A stretch of DNA of 64,000 nt from Palsa-504 sp963844625 (GTDB lineage: Bacteria; Actinomycetota; Actinomycetes; Streptosporangiales; Streptosporangiaceae): contig CAWJPF010000032.1 in the NCBI GenBank assembly GCA_963844625.1, positions 35,062 through 99,061 of the forward strand. The letters are read 5' to 3'. This document shows, in pieces, positions 6,912 through 15,886 of this stretch. The notes under the pieces are model-generated. The model made no database searches. It was not told where the DNA came from and saw nothing but the letters and a program-made list of their open reading frames with translations. The stretch's first letter is position 1, and every line of letters begins with the position of its first letter. Position numbers and translations under genes: made by a program.

Positions 6912-8591
6912 ATGGCGCCCGTGATGAGCACCTTGAACGGGACACCGGGTCAGCCCACCGTGCGCCGCCTGCTGGCGGGTGCGCTGGCCGGTCTGCTGGC
7001 GGCCGCCGTGGCACTGGGCGTGGCCGAGCTCGCGGCAGCGATCACCGGTCCGCTGGGTGCTCCCGTGATCGCGGTCGGGGAGACCGCGATCAACCTGACG
7101 CCCATCCCGGTCAAGGATTTCGCGATCGTGCACTTCGGGTCGCACGACAAGGAAGCCCTCATCGCCGGCATCGTGGTCCTGCTGGCCGGCTTCGCCGCGC
7201 TGATCGGCATGCTGGCCGTCCGCCGGATCGGCTACGGCCTGGCCGGGCTCGCGGTGTTCGCCGTCGTGGGCGTCGCGGCGGCCGTCCACTTGCCGAACGC
7301 CACCGCCGTGGACGTCGTCCCCACGCTGGCCGGCGTGGCCGTGGCGGCGGCGGCGCTGGTGATACTGGTGCGCGCCGTCTGGGCGGCCTTTCCAGTGGCG
7401 GAGGCCAGGCACGGGGTCGCTTCTTTCGAAGGTAGCGGGCCGCCGGCTGACCTCCTGACGGGGGGCCCCTACCTCGGCGACTTGGCCGGGGCTCAGATCG
7501 GGCCGGAAACCGAAGCCGCCCGCCGGCCGGATCGCCGTCGCTTCCTTCTGGCGGGGGCGGGAGCGGCGGCGCTGGCCGCGGTGGCGGGCGGTCTGGGCGA
7601 CAAGCTGGTCGGAAGGTTCAGCGTCGCCTCGTCCCGGGCGCAGGTGCGGCTGCCGGCCCCGGCCGTCGCCGCCAAGGCCGTCCCCGCGGGCGCCGACCTC
7701 CGGATTCCCGGGCTGACGCCCTTCTTCACCTCCAACAGCAGCTTCTACCGGGTCGACACCGACCTGGTCCTGCCGCAGGTGTCGCCGGAAAGCTGGACGC
7801 TGCGGATCGACGGCATGGTCGACCGGGAACTCGAGTTCACCTTCGCCGAACTGCTCAAGATGCCGCTGACCGAGAACGACATGACGCTGGTGTGCGTATC
7901 GGACTCGGTCGGCGGCCCCTACCTGGGCAACGCCAGGTGGCTCGGCGTGCCGCTGGCCGGCCTGCTGCGGCGGGCCGGGGTGCAGGCGGGCGCCGATCAG
8001 GTCCTGTCCGCCGCGACCGACGGGATGACGATCTCTACCCCGGTCGCCACGATCCTGGATACGCAGGGCGCGCTGCTCGCCGTGGGCATGAACGGCCAGC
8101 CGCTGCCGATCGCGCACGGCTTCCCCGCCCGCATGCTGGTCCCCGGCCTGTACGGCTACGTGTCCGCCACCAAGTGGGTCACCCGGCTGACGCTCACCAC
8201 CTTCGCGAAGCAGCGGGCCTACTGGACGCAGCGCGGCTACACGGCCCGGGCGCCGATCAAGACCGAGTCGCGTATCGACGTGCCCAGGCCGCTGGCGCAG
8301 GTCAAGGCCGGTCACGTCACGGTGGCGGGCGTGGCCTGGGCGCCGGCCAAGGGCATCGCCGCGGTCCAGGTCAACGTGGACAACGGCCCGTGGCACCAGG
8401 CCAGGCTGGCCGCCGTCGACGGCATCGACACCTGGCGGCAGTGGATGTGGGACTGGGACGCCAGTCCCGGGCTGCACACCCTGCAGGTCCGCGCGACCGA
8501 CAACGCGGGCGTGACCCAGACGTCGGCGCGCACCCAGGTTTTTCCCAACGGCGCAAGCGGCTGGGACTCCACCGTGGTCACCGTCACATGA
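6912..8591 (+). CDS. Membrane-anchored molybdopterin-dependent oxidoreductase (sulfite oxidase fold)
   Basis: About 559 residues. The N-terminal ~190 residues hold four hydrophobic helices. A twin-arginine-like segment follows (RRPDRRRFLLAGAG, near residue 200), which would place the catalytic part outside the membrane. The Mo-cofactor domain (about 270-450) contains the LVCVSDSVGGPYLGNARW motif, with the Cys (about 328) that ligates Mo in the SUOX family, and LPIAHGFPARMLVPGLYGYVSATKWV. The C-terminal region (about 460-555) is the Ig-like Mo-co dimerisation domain. Members oxidise sulfite or reduce oxidised Met/N-oxides; the substrate here is unknown. ATG 6912 was taken as start; 6924 is possible. 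Its position between sigK and a fasciclin gene suggests SigK control. Confidence 0.85.
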   Translation: MAPVMSTLNGTPGQPTVRRLLAGALAGLLAAAVALGVAELAAAITGPLGAPVIAVGETAINLTPIPVKDFAIVHFGSHDKEALIAGIVVLLAGFAALIGMLAVRRIGYGLAGLAVFAVVGVAAAVHLPNATAVDVVPTLAGVAVAAAALVILVRAVWAAFPVAEARHGVASFEGSGPPADLLTGGPYLGDLAGAQIGPETEAARRPDRRRFLLAGAGAAALAAVAGGLGDKLVGRFSVASSRAQVRLPAPAVAAKAVPAGADLRIPGLTPFFTSNSSFYRVDTDLVLPQVSPESWTLRIDGMVDRELEFTFAELLKMPLTENDMTLVCVSDSVGGPYLGNARWLGVPLAGLLRRAGVQAGADQVLSAATDGMTISTPVATILDTQGALLAVGMNGQPLPIAHGFPARMLVPGLYGYVSATKWVTRLTLTTFAKQRAYWTQRGYTARAPIKTESRIDVPRPLAQVKAGHVTVAGVAWAPAKGIAAVQVNVDNGPWHQARLAAVDGIDTWRQWMWDWDASPGLHTLQVRATDNAGVTQTSARTQVFPNGASGWDSTVVTVT

Positions 8592-8640
8592 CGGGCCTCG
8601 GCATCGCAGGTCAAGTCAACTATTACCAGGGAGCACAACC

Positions 8641-9297
8641 GTGAAATACCGTCTTCTCGCCGTCTCAGGAATCGCCGCGGGCCTGGCCCTCACCACGGCC
8701 GCCTGCAGTTCAACCTCGTCCACGTCGGCTGCGGCCGGGGCCTCGTCGCCCGCGGCCTCGCCCTCGTCCTCGTCCCCGATGGCGTCTTCTGCCGCGGGGG
8801 GCGGTTCGGGCGCGGCGACCAGCATGGACTTCGGCACGGGCTGCGCGTCGGTGCCGAAGAGCGGCGCGGGCAGCTTCACCGGGATGTCCACCGCGCCGGT
8901 CGCTACCGCGGCCTCGGCCAACCCGGTCCTGTCCACGCTGGTCGCGGCGGTCAAGGCGGCCGGCCTGGTGGACACGCTGAACTCGGCGTCCAACATCACG
9001 GTGTTCGCGCCGGACAACGCGGCGTTCGCCAAGATCCCCGCCGCCACCCTGAAGTCGGTCCTGGCAAACAAGGCCGAACTGACCAAGATCCTCACCTACC
9101 ACGTCGCCTCCGGCCGCAAGACCCCCGCCGACCTGGCCTCGGGCATGGCCATCAAGACGCTCGAAGGCGGCGCCGTGATGCCGGCGCTGAAGAGCGGCAG
9201 CTACACCGTCAACGGCGCGAACGTGGTGTGCGGCAACGTCCAGACCGCCAACGCCACCGTCTACATCATCGACACCGTGCTGATGCCGAAGTCCTGA
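8641..9297 (+). CDS. Fasciclin-domain lipoprotein (MPT70/MPT83-like)
   Basis: 218 residues from GTG 8641. It has a lipoprotein signal peptide (LTTAACSSTSS, with the lipobox Cys at about 21), then a Ser/Ala-rich spacer of ~45 residues, then one fasciclin (FAS1) domain of ~135 residues. The domain shows the H1 box NITVFAPDNAAFAKIP and the H2 region MAIKTLEGGAVMPALKSG...VYIIDTVLMP. In mycobacteria the homologues MPT70/MPT83 are the major SigK-regulated antigens, so with sigK-rskA 2 kb away this is very probably a SigK target exposed on the outer face of the membrane. A strong hairpin follows the stop codon. Confidence 0.9.
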   Translation: MKYRLLAVSGIAAGLALTTAACSSTSSTSAAAGASSPAASPSSSSPMASSAAGGGSGAATSMDFGTGCASVPKSGAGSFTGMSTAPVATAASANPVLSTLVAAVKAAGLVDTLNSASNITVFAPDNAAFAKIPAATLKSVLANKAELTKILTYHVASGRKTPADLASGMAIKTLEGGAVMPALKSGSYTVNGANVVCGNVQTANATVYIIDTVLMPKS

Positions 9298-9304
9298 TGA
9301 CAGT

Positions 9305-9341
9305 GGCCCGCCCGGGCGCCTCGCGAGGGTCCGGGCGGGCC
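9305..9341 (+). terminator. Terminator hairpin after the fasciclin gene
   Basis: GGCCCGCCCGG (9305-9315) pairs perfectly with CCGGGCGGGCC (9331-9341) around a 15-base loop, 8 bases after the fasciclin stop codon. Confidence 0.75.
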
Positions 9342-9355
9342 GTTCTGGTTGGGGT

Positions 9356-9408
9356 ACCACGGTCCGTTCGGGCAAAAAGATTTTTTATTATGCCGAACGG
9401 ACCGTGGT
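9356..9408. terminator. Bidirectional terminator with the GTCCGTTCGG repeat
   Basis: Perfect 16-bp arms (9356-9371 and 9393-9408; ACCACGGTCCGTTCGG) around a 21-base A/T-rich loop with runs of A and T. It lies between the convergent fasciclin and photolyase genes, so it probably ends both transcripts. It contains one of six interspersed GTCCGTTCGG words. Confidence 0.75.
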
Positions 9409-9417
9409 GCTCGGCCC

Positions 9418-10713
9418 TTAGCTGAGCTCGACGATCGGATCGGGGTAGCCGAGCTGCCTGCGGTGCCCCGGGTCCAGCTGCCACGGCGTCTGGAGGCAGG
9501 CCGCGTCCAGGCCGGCCAGCTCCGGGACGTAGCGGCGGACGTAGTCGCCGGCCTGGTCGAACCGATGGGCCTGCCGGAGCGGGTTCATCACCCGGTTGGG
9601 CCTGGTGTTGTTGCCGGTCCCGGCCACCCACTGCCAGTTACCCGCGTTGGCGGCCACGTCGCCGTCCGCGAGCAGGCCGCCGAAGTGCCGGTAGCCGAGC
9701 CGCCAGTCGATGCCGAGGTTGCGGGTGAGGAACGAGGCCGTGATCATCCGGGCCCGGTTGTGCATGAACCCCTCGGCGGCCAGCTGCCGCATCCCGGCGT
9801 CGACGATCGGTATCCCGGTGCGTCCCGCGCGCCACGCCTCGAGCGCTTCGTGGTCCTGGCGCCAGGACGCGCCGGGCCGGTAGTTCTTCCTGGCCATATC
9901 GGGGAAGGCCGCCGTGACCTGGTAGAAGAAGTCACGCCAGGCGAGCTGCCGGCAGAATTCCTCGCCGCCGGGCCGGTCCCGGGCGCCGATGGCTAGTTCC
10001 AGCGGGGAGACGCAGCCGAACCGCAGGTACGCGCTGAGCCTGGAGGTCTCGTCGCCCGGCAGGTCGTCGTGGTGCTCGTGGTAGGTGGCGAGGCTTTGCT
10101 GGCGCCAGCGGACAAACCGGCGGCGACCTTCTGTTTCGCCGCCCGGCGCGAGGTGGGGCGAGGTGCCGCGGGCGTGGGCTGGAAGCTGGCCTTCGTGCTG
10201 GACTGGGGGCATGGTGATGGCCGCTGGCGGGGGGCAGTGCTGACGCCAGGTGGTCGCGCGCCAGGCGCGCCAGTACGGGGTGAAGACCCGGTAGTGGCCC
10301 CCGCCCGCCGGGGTCAGGTCCCCGGGGGGCACGACGGTCAGGCCGGGGGTGACCTCGAGGTCCAGCCGGTGCGCCTGGCATTCGCGTTCCAGGTTCAGGC
10401 GGCGTCTTGTGGCGTAGTGGGAGACGTCGCCGGCCAGGTAGATGGCGTCCGCGTGGGTGGCGGTGGCGAGCTTGATGGTCTCGGCGGCGGGGTCGCCGGT
10501 CCTGATCAGGAGGTCGGCGCCGCGCCTTTGCAGGGCGTCGCGCAGGTCGATGAGAGACTCCCGGAGGAAGCGGAGCCGGTTCGGCGGCCCGGGGATCGCG
10601 GGGTCGACGACGAACAGCGGCACGACCTGCCGGGCGCGGGTGCACGCCAGGTGCAGGGCCGGGTTGTCGTGCAGCCGGAGATCACGCGTGAACAGCACGA
10701 TCGCGGTTTCCAC
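9418..10713 (-). CDS. phr: Deoxyribodipyrimidine photolyase
   Basis: 431-residue class I CPD photolyase, which uses reduced FAD and blue light to split pyrimidine dimers. The N-terminal photolyase domain (ETAIVLFTRDLRLHDNPAL, about 2-20) holds the antenna pocket. The C-terminal FAD domain has CRQLAWRDFFYQV (about 255), GIPIVDAGMRQLAAEGFMHNRARM (about 300-323) and DGDVAANAGNWQWVAGTG (about 353-370), including the Asn/Trp residues of the FAD and electron-transfer network. GTG start 10713 follows GGAGGGAAGG. It is divergent from the DUF523 gene and beside a CarH-type photoreceptor and lipid genes, so light induction is likely. Confidence 0.93.
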   Translation of the reverse strand: METAIVLFTRDLRLHDNPALHLACTRARQVVPLFVVDPAIPGPPNRLRFLRESLIDLRDALQRRGADLLIRTGDPAAETIKLATATHADAIYLAGDVSHYATRRRLNLERECQAHRLDLEVTPGLTVVPPGDLTPAGGGHYRVFTPYWRAWRATTWRQHCPPPAAITMPPVQHEGQLPAHARGTSPHLAPGGETEGRRRFVRWRQQSLATYHEHHDDLPGDETSRLSAYLRFGCVSPLELAIGARDRPGGEEFCRQLAWRDFFYQVTAAFPDMARKNYRPGASWRQDHEALEAWRAGRTGIPIVDAGMRQLAAEGFMHNRARMITASFLTRNLGIDWRLGYRHFGGLLADGDVAANAGNWQWVAGTGNNTRPNRVMNPLRQAHRFDQAGDYVRRYVPELAGLDAACLQTPWQLDPGHRRQLGYPDPIVELS

Positions 10714-10751
10714 TTACCTTCCCTCCGGTCGGGGCGTGAGAAGCTGAAATT

Positions 10752-11684
10752 ATGCGGGATGGTGAGGGCGCGCGGCCGCGGCTGGGCGTGTCGAGCTGCC
10801 TGCTGGGGGCGGAGGTGCGGTTCAACGGCGGGCACAAGCGGTTTCGCTTCCTGACCGATGAGCTGGCGCCGTTCGTCGACTGGGTGCCGTACTGCCCGGA
10901 GATCGAGATCGGGCTCGGCACCCCGCGCGAGGCGATCCGGCTGACCGCTGCGGGGCGGCTGGTGAACCGCGGCGGGACGCTTGACCATACCGAGGCGATG
11001 GCCGGGCTGCCGCTGCCGTCGGGCCTGGACGGGTACGTGTTCAAGGCGAAGTCGCCCAGCTGCGGGATCGGCGGGATTCCGCGGTACCGGCCGGACGGGC
11101 AGCCAGCCGATCACGGGGGACGCGGGCTGTACGCCGCGCGGGTGCTGGGTGCTTTTCCCCTGCTGGCGGTGGTGGACGAGGGGCGGCTGAACGACGCGGG
11201 GCTGCGGGAGGCGTTCGTAGAGCGCGTGTTCGCCGCGGCCCGGCTGCGGTCGCTTCTTTGGTCTGAGTCGTGGCAGCCGCGGGATCTGGTCGGCTTCCAC
11301 GCGCGGCACAAGCTGCAGCTGCTGGCGCACGACCCGTTGCGCTACGCCGAGGCGGGCCGGCTCGTGGCCACGGCCGGGTCGTCGCCGCGGGCCGGGGCTG
11401 CGTACCGGGAGGTTTTCCTGGCGGCCATGGCCGAGCGGGCGACCAGGGGGCGTCACGCCAACGCGCTGCAGCACGCGTACAGCCGGGTCGGCCGGGAGCT
11501 GGACCGGGCCCGGCGCGATGACCTGGTGGCCCGGATCGATTCCTACCGGCGGGGCGAGGTGCCGCTCAGCGTCCCGGTCGCGCTGCTGGCCCACTACGCC
11601 AGCGGCGGCGGGCTGCCCTGGCTGGCGGAGCAGACGTACCTGGCACCGTTCCCCGCCGAGCTGCGGTTGCGGCACGGCGTCTGA
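10752..11684 (+). CDS. DUF523 and DUF1722 fusion protein (YbgA/YbbK-like)
   Basis: 310 residues. DUF523 at the N-terminus (LGVSSCLLGAEVRFNGGHKR, about 9-28; KAKSPSCGIGG, about 98-108, with two conserved Cys) is fused to DUF1722 (about 190-300: DLVGFHARHKLQLLAHDP then YREVFLAAMAERATRGRHANALQHAYS). Such fusions are often encoded beside photolyase and light-regulated lipid genes in other bacteria. Function is unknown; the paired Cys motifs suggest a metal or redox role, but that is inference. It is divergent from phr with only 38 bases between starts, so the two probably share a control region. Confidence 0.85.
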   Translation: MRDGEGARPRLGVSSCLLGAEVRFNGGHKRFRFLTDELAPFVDWVPYCPEIEIGLGTPREAIRLTAAGRLVNRGGTLDHTEAMAGLPLPSGLDGYVFKAKSPSCGIGGIPRYRPDGQPADHGGRGLYAARVLGAFPLLAVVDEGRLNDAGLREAFVERVFAAARLRSLLWSESWQPRDLVGFHARHKLQLLAHDPLRYAEAGRLVATAGSSPRAGAAYREVFLAAMAERATRGRHANALQHAYSRVGRELDRARRDDLVARIDSYRRGEVPLSVPVALLAHYASGGGLPWLAEQTYLAPFPAELRLRHGV

Positions 11685-11692
11685 GAGCTGGG

Positions 11693-12496
11693 TCACCGGT
11701 TTTTCGGTGGGAGGGGGAAGAAGCCGCTGGTCTTCGCGACGTAGTCGGCGTACTTGGGGCGGGCGGCGGTCATCCGGCGGTCGGTCATCCGCGCGCCCGT
11801 GCCGCGGGTCAGGATGTAGGTCATCAGCAGCGGGGCGAACACGAACGCCAGCCCGGCCACCGAACCCAGGCTGATCAGGAACAGGCCCCACCACATGCAG
11901 AAGTCACCGAAATAGTTGGGGTGCCTGGTGTACCGCCACAGGCCGCGGTCCATGATCAGGCCCTGGTGCCCTGGATCGGCCTTGAACCTCGCCAGCTGCC
12001 AGTCCCCCACCGACTCGAAGACGAAACCGCCCAGCCAGAGGACGGCGCCGATGATCGTGAGCGGGCCGACCGGGGCCCGCTCGAGCATGCCGGCCTGGAC
12101 CGGAAGGGTGGCCACCCACAAGATCAGGGCCTGGAGCAGGTAGATGACCCGGAACGCGTAGGCGTTCTTGTCCCCCTTGGCGCGGCTGAGCATGTCGCGG
12201 TAGCGCGGGTCCTCGGGTTTGCCGTGGTTGCGCCAGCCGATGTAGGCGGCCAGCCGCAGGCCCCATAGGACAGCGGCGGCCAGCAGGAGGTACCGGCGCG
12301 CGGACTGGCCGTGGCCGATCGAGGCGAGCAGGCTGACCAGGGCGACGACGGCGATGCCGATGCCCCAGGCGGTGTCGACCACGCTGTGCTTGCCGGCCTT
12401 CAGCGCGACGGCGAAGGTCACGCCCATCATCACGAGCAGCGCGGCCGCGGAGCTGAGCACCGTGACCACGAACGGCCCGGCGGGGATGCCGCTCAC
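11693..12496 (-). CDS. DUF1295 membrane protein (steroid 5-alpha-reductase-like)
   Basis: 267-residue polytopic membrane protein of the DUF1295 family, related to 3-oxo-5-alpha-steroid 4-dehydrogenases and isoprenylcysteine methyltransferases. It has seven or so hydrophobic segments. The C-terminal signature is LWRYTRHPNYFGDFCMWWGLFL (about 187-208), followed by TGARMTDRRM. GTG 12496 overlaps the upstream CFA stop codon (GTGA), so it is the last gene of the CFA operon. The same gene order (DUF1295, CFA-type ufaA1, DUF1365, FAD oxidoreductase) is found next to sigK-rskA in Mycobacterium tuberculosis, as I recall it. Its likely job is reduction or modification of an unusual fatty acyl or lipid intermediate; this is inference. 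Confidence 0.82.
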   Translation of the reverse strand: MSGIPAGPFVVTVLSSAAALLVMMGVTFAVALKAGKHSVVDTAWGIGIAVVALVSLLASIGHGQSARRYLLLAAAVLWGLRLAAYIGWRNHGKPEDPRYRDMLSRAKGDKNAYAFRVIYLLQALILWVATLPVQAGMLERAPVGPLTIIGAVLWLGGFVFESVGDWQLARFKADPGHQGLIMDRGLWRYTRHPNYFGDFCMWWGLFLISLGSVAGLAFVFAPLLMTYILTRGTGARMTDRRMTAARPKYADYVAKTSGFFPLPPKNR

Positions 12497-13887
12497 CGCT
12501 GTGCCGTGCCCCGCTGTGCCGTGCCCCGCTGTGCCGTGCCCCGCTGTGCCGTTCCCCGCTGGGGCCTGACCGCGAGGATCTGGTCTACGCCCATCCGGCC
12601 CTCCTCGAAGGCCAGCGCGCCGCCGGCCAGGTAGAGCCGCCACACGCGGACCTGCTCCTCGGTGAGGATCTCCCTGATGGCCGCCAGCTTGGCCTCGAAG
12701 TTGCCGAGCCAGGCCCGGATGGTCCGGACGTAATGGGGGCGCATCGCCTCGGTGTTGATGACCTCGAAGCCGGCGTCCTCGATCAGCCGCACCGTTTCGC
12801 CGACCGGACGCATGGTCATGTCGGGAGTGATGTAGGACTCGATGAACGGGCCGCCGCCCGGGGCGCGGGAGCCCCGGGACATTTGCTGGATGAGCAGCCG
12901 GCCGCCGGGCTTGACCAGGCGGTAAAGCTCCGCGCAGAACCCGGGGTAATTGGCCGCGCCCACGTGCTCGCCCATCTCCACCGAGGCGATCGCGTCGTAA
13001 GGCCCGCCTGCCGCGTCCCGGTAGTCCTGGATCCGCACCTCGGCGCGCTCCCCCAGCCCCAGGCCGCGGACCCGTTGTTTTACGTAGCCGCCCTGCTCGC
13101 GGGCGAGGGTTACGGCGGTGACCTGGACTTTGTAGTCGCGGGCGGCGTGAACCGTCAGGGAGCCCCAGCCGCAGCCCATGTCGAGCAGCTTACGGCCGGG
13201 CTCCAGGACGAGCTTGCGGCAGATCATGTCCAGCTTGGCGCGCTGGGCGTCCGCGAGGGTGCCTTGGCTCATCCTGGCCCAGTAGCCGCAGGAGTAGGCC
13301 ATGCTCGGGTCCAGGATGAGCTGGTAGAACGCGGCGGATACGTCGTAGTGGCCCGCGATCACGGCCCGGTCGCGGGCCCGGCTGTGCAGGCGGCCGCTAA
13401 CCCGCAGCTCGCAGGCGGGCGGGGGCGGCGGAGCGCCGAGGACCTTCAGCTGCAGCGCGGCGCGGGCCGCGGCCCACACGGCCGGCGTCCAGGCCGCCGC
13501 GGTCCGGGCGGCGGCGGCCTTTCTGACCACGGCTTGCGCGGCCGGGGCTAGCGCGGCCGGGGTCCAGGCGGGGGGCGCTTTTGGTGTGCCTTTGGGCCTG
13601 ATCGCGGTGAAGACGAGACGCAGGCCCTCGGTGAGGTCGCCCTCGACGTCCAGCTCGCCGCTGATGTAGGCGCGGGCCAGGCCGAGCTCGCCGGGGCGCC
13701 AGAGCAGGCGGCACAGCGCCTCCGGTGACCGGATGACGGCGACGGGCGTGCCTCGGGGGCCCGCCTCGCTGCCGTCCCACGCGCGCAGCCGGACCGGCAG
13801 GTCCAGGCCGGCGTGCGTCTTGAGCAGCGACGCGATGACCTCGGCGGCGGTCTGGGGGGCGGGCGGCTTCTGGTCGGCGCGCGTCAT
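12493..13887 (-). CDS. Cyclopropane-fatty-acyl-phospholipid synthase family methyltransferase (first of two)
   Basis: 464 residues. The N-terminal lipid-binding domain has RPGELGLARAYISGELDVEGDL. A class I SAM fold follows: GRKLLDMGCGWGSLTVHAARDY (motif I, about 215-235), then MGEHVGAANYPGFCAELYRLVKPGGRLLIQQMSRG. The family-typical HYDVSAAFYQLILDPSMAYSCGY lies before motif I. It methylates or cyclopropanates cis double bonds of membrane acyl chains. ATG 13887 overlaps the upstream CFA stop (ATGA). The C-terminus ends in four RGTAQ-type pentapeptide repeats encoded by a 15-bp minisatellite reaching the stop codon; these lie beyond the conserved domain and look recently expanded. Confidence 0.88.
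   Translation of the reverse strand: MTRADQKPPAPQTAAEVIASLLKTHAGLDLPVRLRAWDGSEAGPRGTPVAVIRSPEALCRLLWRPGELGLARAYISGELDVEGDLTEGLRLVFTAIRPKGTPKAPPAWTPAALAPAAQAVVRKAAAARTAAAWTPAVWAAARAALQLKVLGAPPPPPACELRVSGRLHSRARDRAVIAGHYDVSAAFYQLILDPSMAYSCGYWARMSQGTLADAQRAKLDMICRKLVLEPGRKLLDMGCGWGSLTVHAARDYKVQVTAVTLAREQGGYVKQRVRGLGLGERAEVRIQDYRDAAGGPYDAIASVEMGEHVGAANYPGFCAELYRLVKPGGRLLIQQMSRGSRAPGGGPFIESYITPDMTMRPVGETVRLIEDAGFEVINTEAMRPHYVRTIRAWLGNFEAKLAAIREILTEEQVRVWRLYLAGGALAFEEGRMGVDQILAVRPQRGTAQRGTAQRGTAQRGTAQR
12497..12556. repeat. 15-bp in-frame tandem repeat, 4 copies, at the 3' end of the CFA gene
   Basis: CGCTGTGCCGTGCCC repeated at 12497, 12512, 12527 and 12542 (the last with one change). It encodes GTAQR pentapeptides at the very C-terminus of the first CFA synthase and abuts the GTGA overlap with the DUF1295 gene. 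Confidence 0.95.
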
Positions 13888-15155
13888 ATCCGGGCCAGGG
13901 TCAGCTGGCTGGCGCCGATGTAGCCGGACCTGAAGCCGGCTTCGGAGTAGGCCAGGTAAAAGGTCCACATGCGGTTGAACACCTCATCGAAGCCGAGGCC
14001 CGCGACCTCATCGGCCCGGGAGCAGAACCGTTCCCGCCATATCTTCAACGTTTCCGCGTAGTGCGCGCCGAAGTCGTCGCGGGCCGTGATCCGCAGCCGG
14101 GTGGAGCTGGCCAGGCTGTTCTCGATCGCGGTAATAGAAGGGAGCAGGCCGCCGGGGAAGATGTACTTGTGGATCCAGGTGTAGGTGCGGCGGGTGGCCA
14201 GCATCCGGTCGTGGCCCATGGTGATCGTCTGCAGCCCGATGCGGCCGCCGGGGGCGAGGTGCTGGTCGAGCGCGGCGAAGTAGGCGTCCCAGTAGCGCTC
14301 GCCGACCGCCTCGATCATCTCGACCGAACAGATGGCGTCGAACTCGCCCTCGATGTCGCGGTAGTCGCGGAGTTCGACGCTGACCTGGCCAGATAGCCCG
14401 GCCGCGGCGACCCGGCGGGCGGCGAGCGCCTGCTGCTCCCGCGAGAGCGTGATGGTAACCACGTGGGCACCGCGGCCTGCGGCACGCAGCGCCAGCTCAC
14501 CCCAGCCGGTGCCGACCTCTAGCAGCCGGCAGCCCGGCCCGACCCCGGCCCGGTCGAGCATGCGGTCGATCTTGCGGCGCTGAGCCTCGGCGAGCAGCGG
14601 CTCGGACGCGACCGGGGTGCCGTCTTGGGCGGTGGCGAATAGGGCGGAGGAGTAGGTCATGGTGTCGTCGAGGAAGAGCGCGAACAGCTCGTTGGACAGG
14701 TCGTAGTGGCGGCCGATGTTCCGGCGCGCGCCCTCGCGGGTCTGCGCGTCATCGGACGGTCGCCTGCGCACCGCGAGCTGGCGGAGCCGCTGCTGCCAGG
14801 GCGGCACGAGATCGCCGACGTTGGCGGCGAAGACCGTGAGCAGTCCGGTCAGGTCGGCGCTGTCCCAGTCGCCCGCCATGTACGACTCGCCGAAGCCGAT
14901 CAGGCCGGAGGCGCCGACGCGGCGGAAGAACTCCCAGGGGCGGTGCAGGACCAGCACCGGATCGGCCGGCGCCCCCGCGCCGATCAGCCGGCCGTCCGGA
15001 AACCGCACCCGCAGCGGCAGCTTGGCCACGCCGGCGTTGAACAGGGCATGCGCGATGGCCGCGCGCACAGGGGGGCCTCCGGCCGTGGCAACATCGGGCC
15101 ACCGGCCAGCGTCGATGGTCTGGGCCGCGGCGTGCCGCGTGCTGATGGTGGTCAC
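13884..15155 (-). CDS. Cyclopropane-fatty-acyl-phospholipid synthase family methyltransferase (UfaA1-like)
   Basis: 423 residues, better conserved than its downstream paralogue. Lipid-binding part is GLIGFGESYMAGDWDSADLTGLL (about 85-107). The catalytic part has RNIGRHYDLSNELFALFLDDTMTYS, then GCRLLEVGTGWGELALRAAGRG (SAM motif I), EFDAICSVEMIEAVGERYWDAYF and HKYIFPGGLLPSI. GTG start 15155 overlaps the DUF1365 stop (GTGA). Two adjacent CFA-type enzymes plus DUF1365 and a flavoenzyme recall the gene sets that make methylated, trans-unsaturated or furan fatty acids under photooxidative stress; the product here is not determined. Confidence 0.9.
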   Translation of the reverse strand: MTTISTRHAAAQTIDAGRWPDVATAGGPPVRAAIAHALFNAGVAKLPLRVRFPDGRLIGAGAPADPVLVLHRPWEFFRRVGASGLIGFGESYMAGDWDSADLTGLLTVFAANVGDLVPPWQQRLRQLAVRRRPSDDAQTREGARRNIGRHYDLSNELFALFLDDTMTYSSALFATAQDGTPVASEPLLAEAQRRKIDRMLDRAGVGPGCRLLEVGTGWGELALRAAGRGAHVVTITLSREQQALAARRVAAAGLSGQVSVELRDYRDIEGEFDAICSVEMIEAVGERYWDAYFAALDQHLAPGGRIGLQTITMGHDRMLATRRTYTWIHKYIFPGGLLPSITAIENSLASSTRLRITARDDFGAHYAETLKIWRERFCSRADEVAGLGFDEVFNRMWTFYLAYSEAGFRSGYIGASQLTLARI

Positions 15156-15886
15156 TGAACGCCTTCCTGGGGTAGATGAGCGGGCCGTGGTATTACCCGC
15201 AGGCCGCGAAGGTAGAGCCGGATCCCCTGCCAGCGGATCCGGGCGGCGACCGCCGCCGTGGACCAGGGATGCCGCGAGGCGGCACTGATCAGGGCCCGCG
15301 CCGTGGCCGGGACGCCCCGGCCGTGCACGCTGGCCGCGAACGAATGCCCGTCCGGGCGGCCGAGCTTGACGCTCAGCGCAAGACGGCGACCCGGCTCGGG
15401 CAGGCTCATCTGGTACTGGCCGTCGACCGGGTAGAACGGCGAGACGTAGAACTCCTTGGGTACCTGAGCCCGGCCGCGTTCGTCGGTGTGCAGCAGGTAG
15501 GCGTGCCGCTGGCCGTAGGTGTTGTGCACCTCGGCCACCACGCAGGCCAGCGTGTCATCCGCGCGGTGGCACCAGTAGACCGTCAGCGGGTTGAACACGT
15601 ATCCGAGCACCCGCGCGTGGGCCAGCATCGTCACCCTGCCCCCGCCGAGGTCCTCGCCGCGCGTTCGGAGGAAGCGGTCCACGTTCTCGCGGATCGAACG
15701 GCCCGGGTCGCCGAGATGATCGCGGGCGTCGAACCGCGCGAGCAGCCGCAATCCCGGTCCGAGCCGGGGCAGGTGGTCGAGGTCGACCAGCCACTGGTAG
15801 CTGCGGTAGGTGAACACGTTGTGCAGCGGCGCGGTCCGCGCATGGGTGATCGTGCAGTCGTACAGGGTGGCGCGGGTTCCGGTCAC
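15152..15886 (-). CDS. DUF1365 domain protein
   Basis: 244 residues. It starts with the family hallmark LYDCTITHARTAPLHNVFTYRS (about 7-28), in which the R-x-x-P-x-x-H-x-F motif is visible, then VTMLAHARVLGYVFNPLTVYWC (about 102-123), AEVHNTYGQRHAYLL and FYVSPFYPVDGQYQM. DUF1365 genes nearly always sit between a FAD amine-oxidase-like gene and a CFA synthase, as here, and are implicated in unusual fatty acid formation. No catalytic mechanism is established. GTG 15886 overlaps the flavoenzyme stop (GTGA), indicating translational coupling. Confidence 0.88.
   Translation of the reverse strand: MTGTRATLYDCTITHARTAPLHNVFTYRSYQWLVDLDHLPRLGPGLRLLARFDARDHLGDPGRSIRENVDRFLRTRGEDLGGGRVTMLAHARVLGYVFNPLTVYWCHRADDTLACVVAEVHNTYGQRHAYLLHTDERGRAQVPKEFYVSPFYPVDGQYQMSLPEPGRRLALSVKLGRPDGHSFAASVHGRGVPATARALISAASRHPWSTAAVAARIRWQGIRLYLRGLRVIPRPAHLPQEGVQ

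Noticed and set aside
6780..8640. SigK-type -35/-10 promoters before the molybdopterin oxidoreductase and fasciclin genes
   Set aside because: No stretch matched the mycobacterial SigK consensus with correct spacing, so SigK control is left as context inference.
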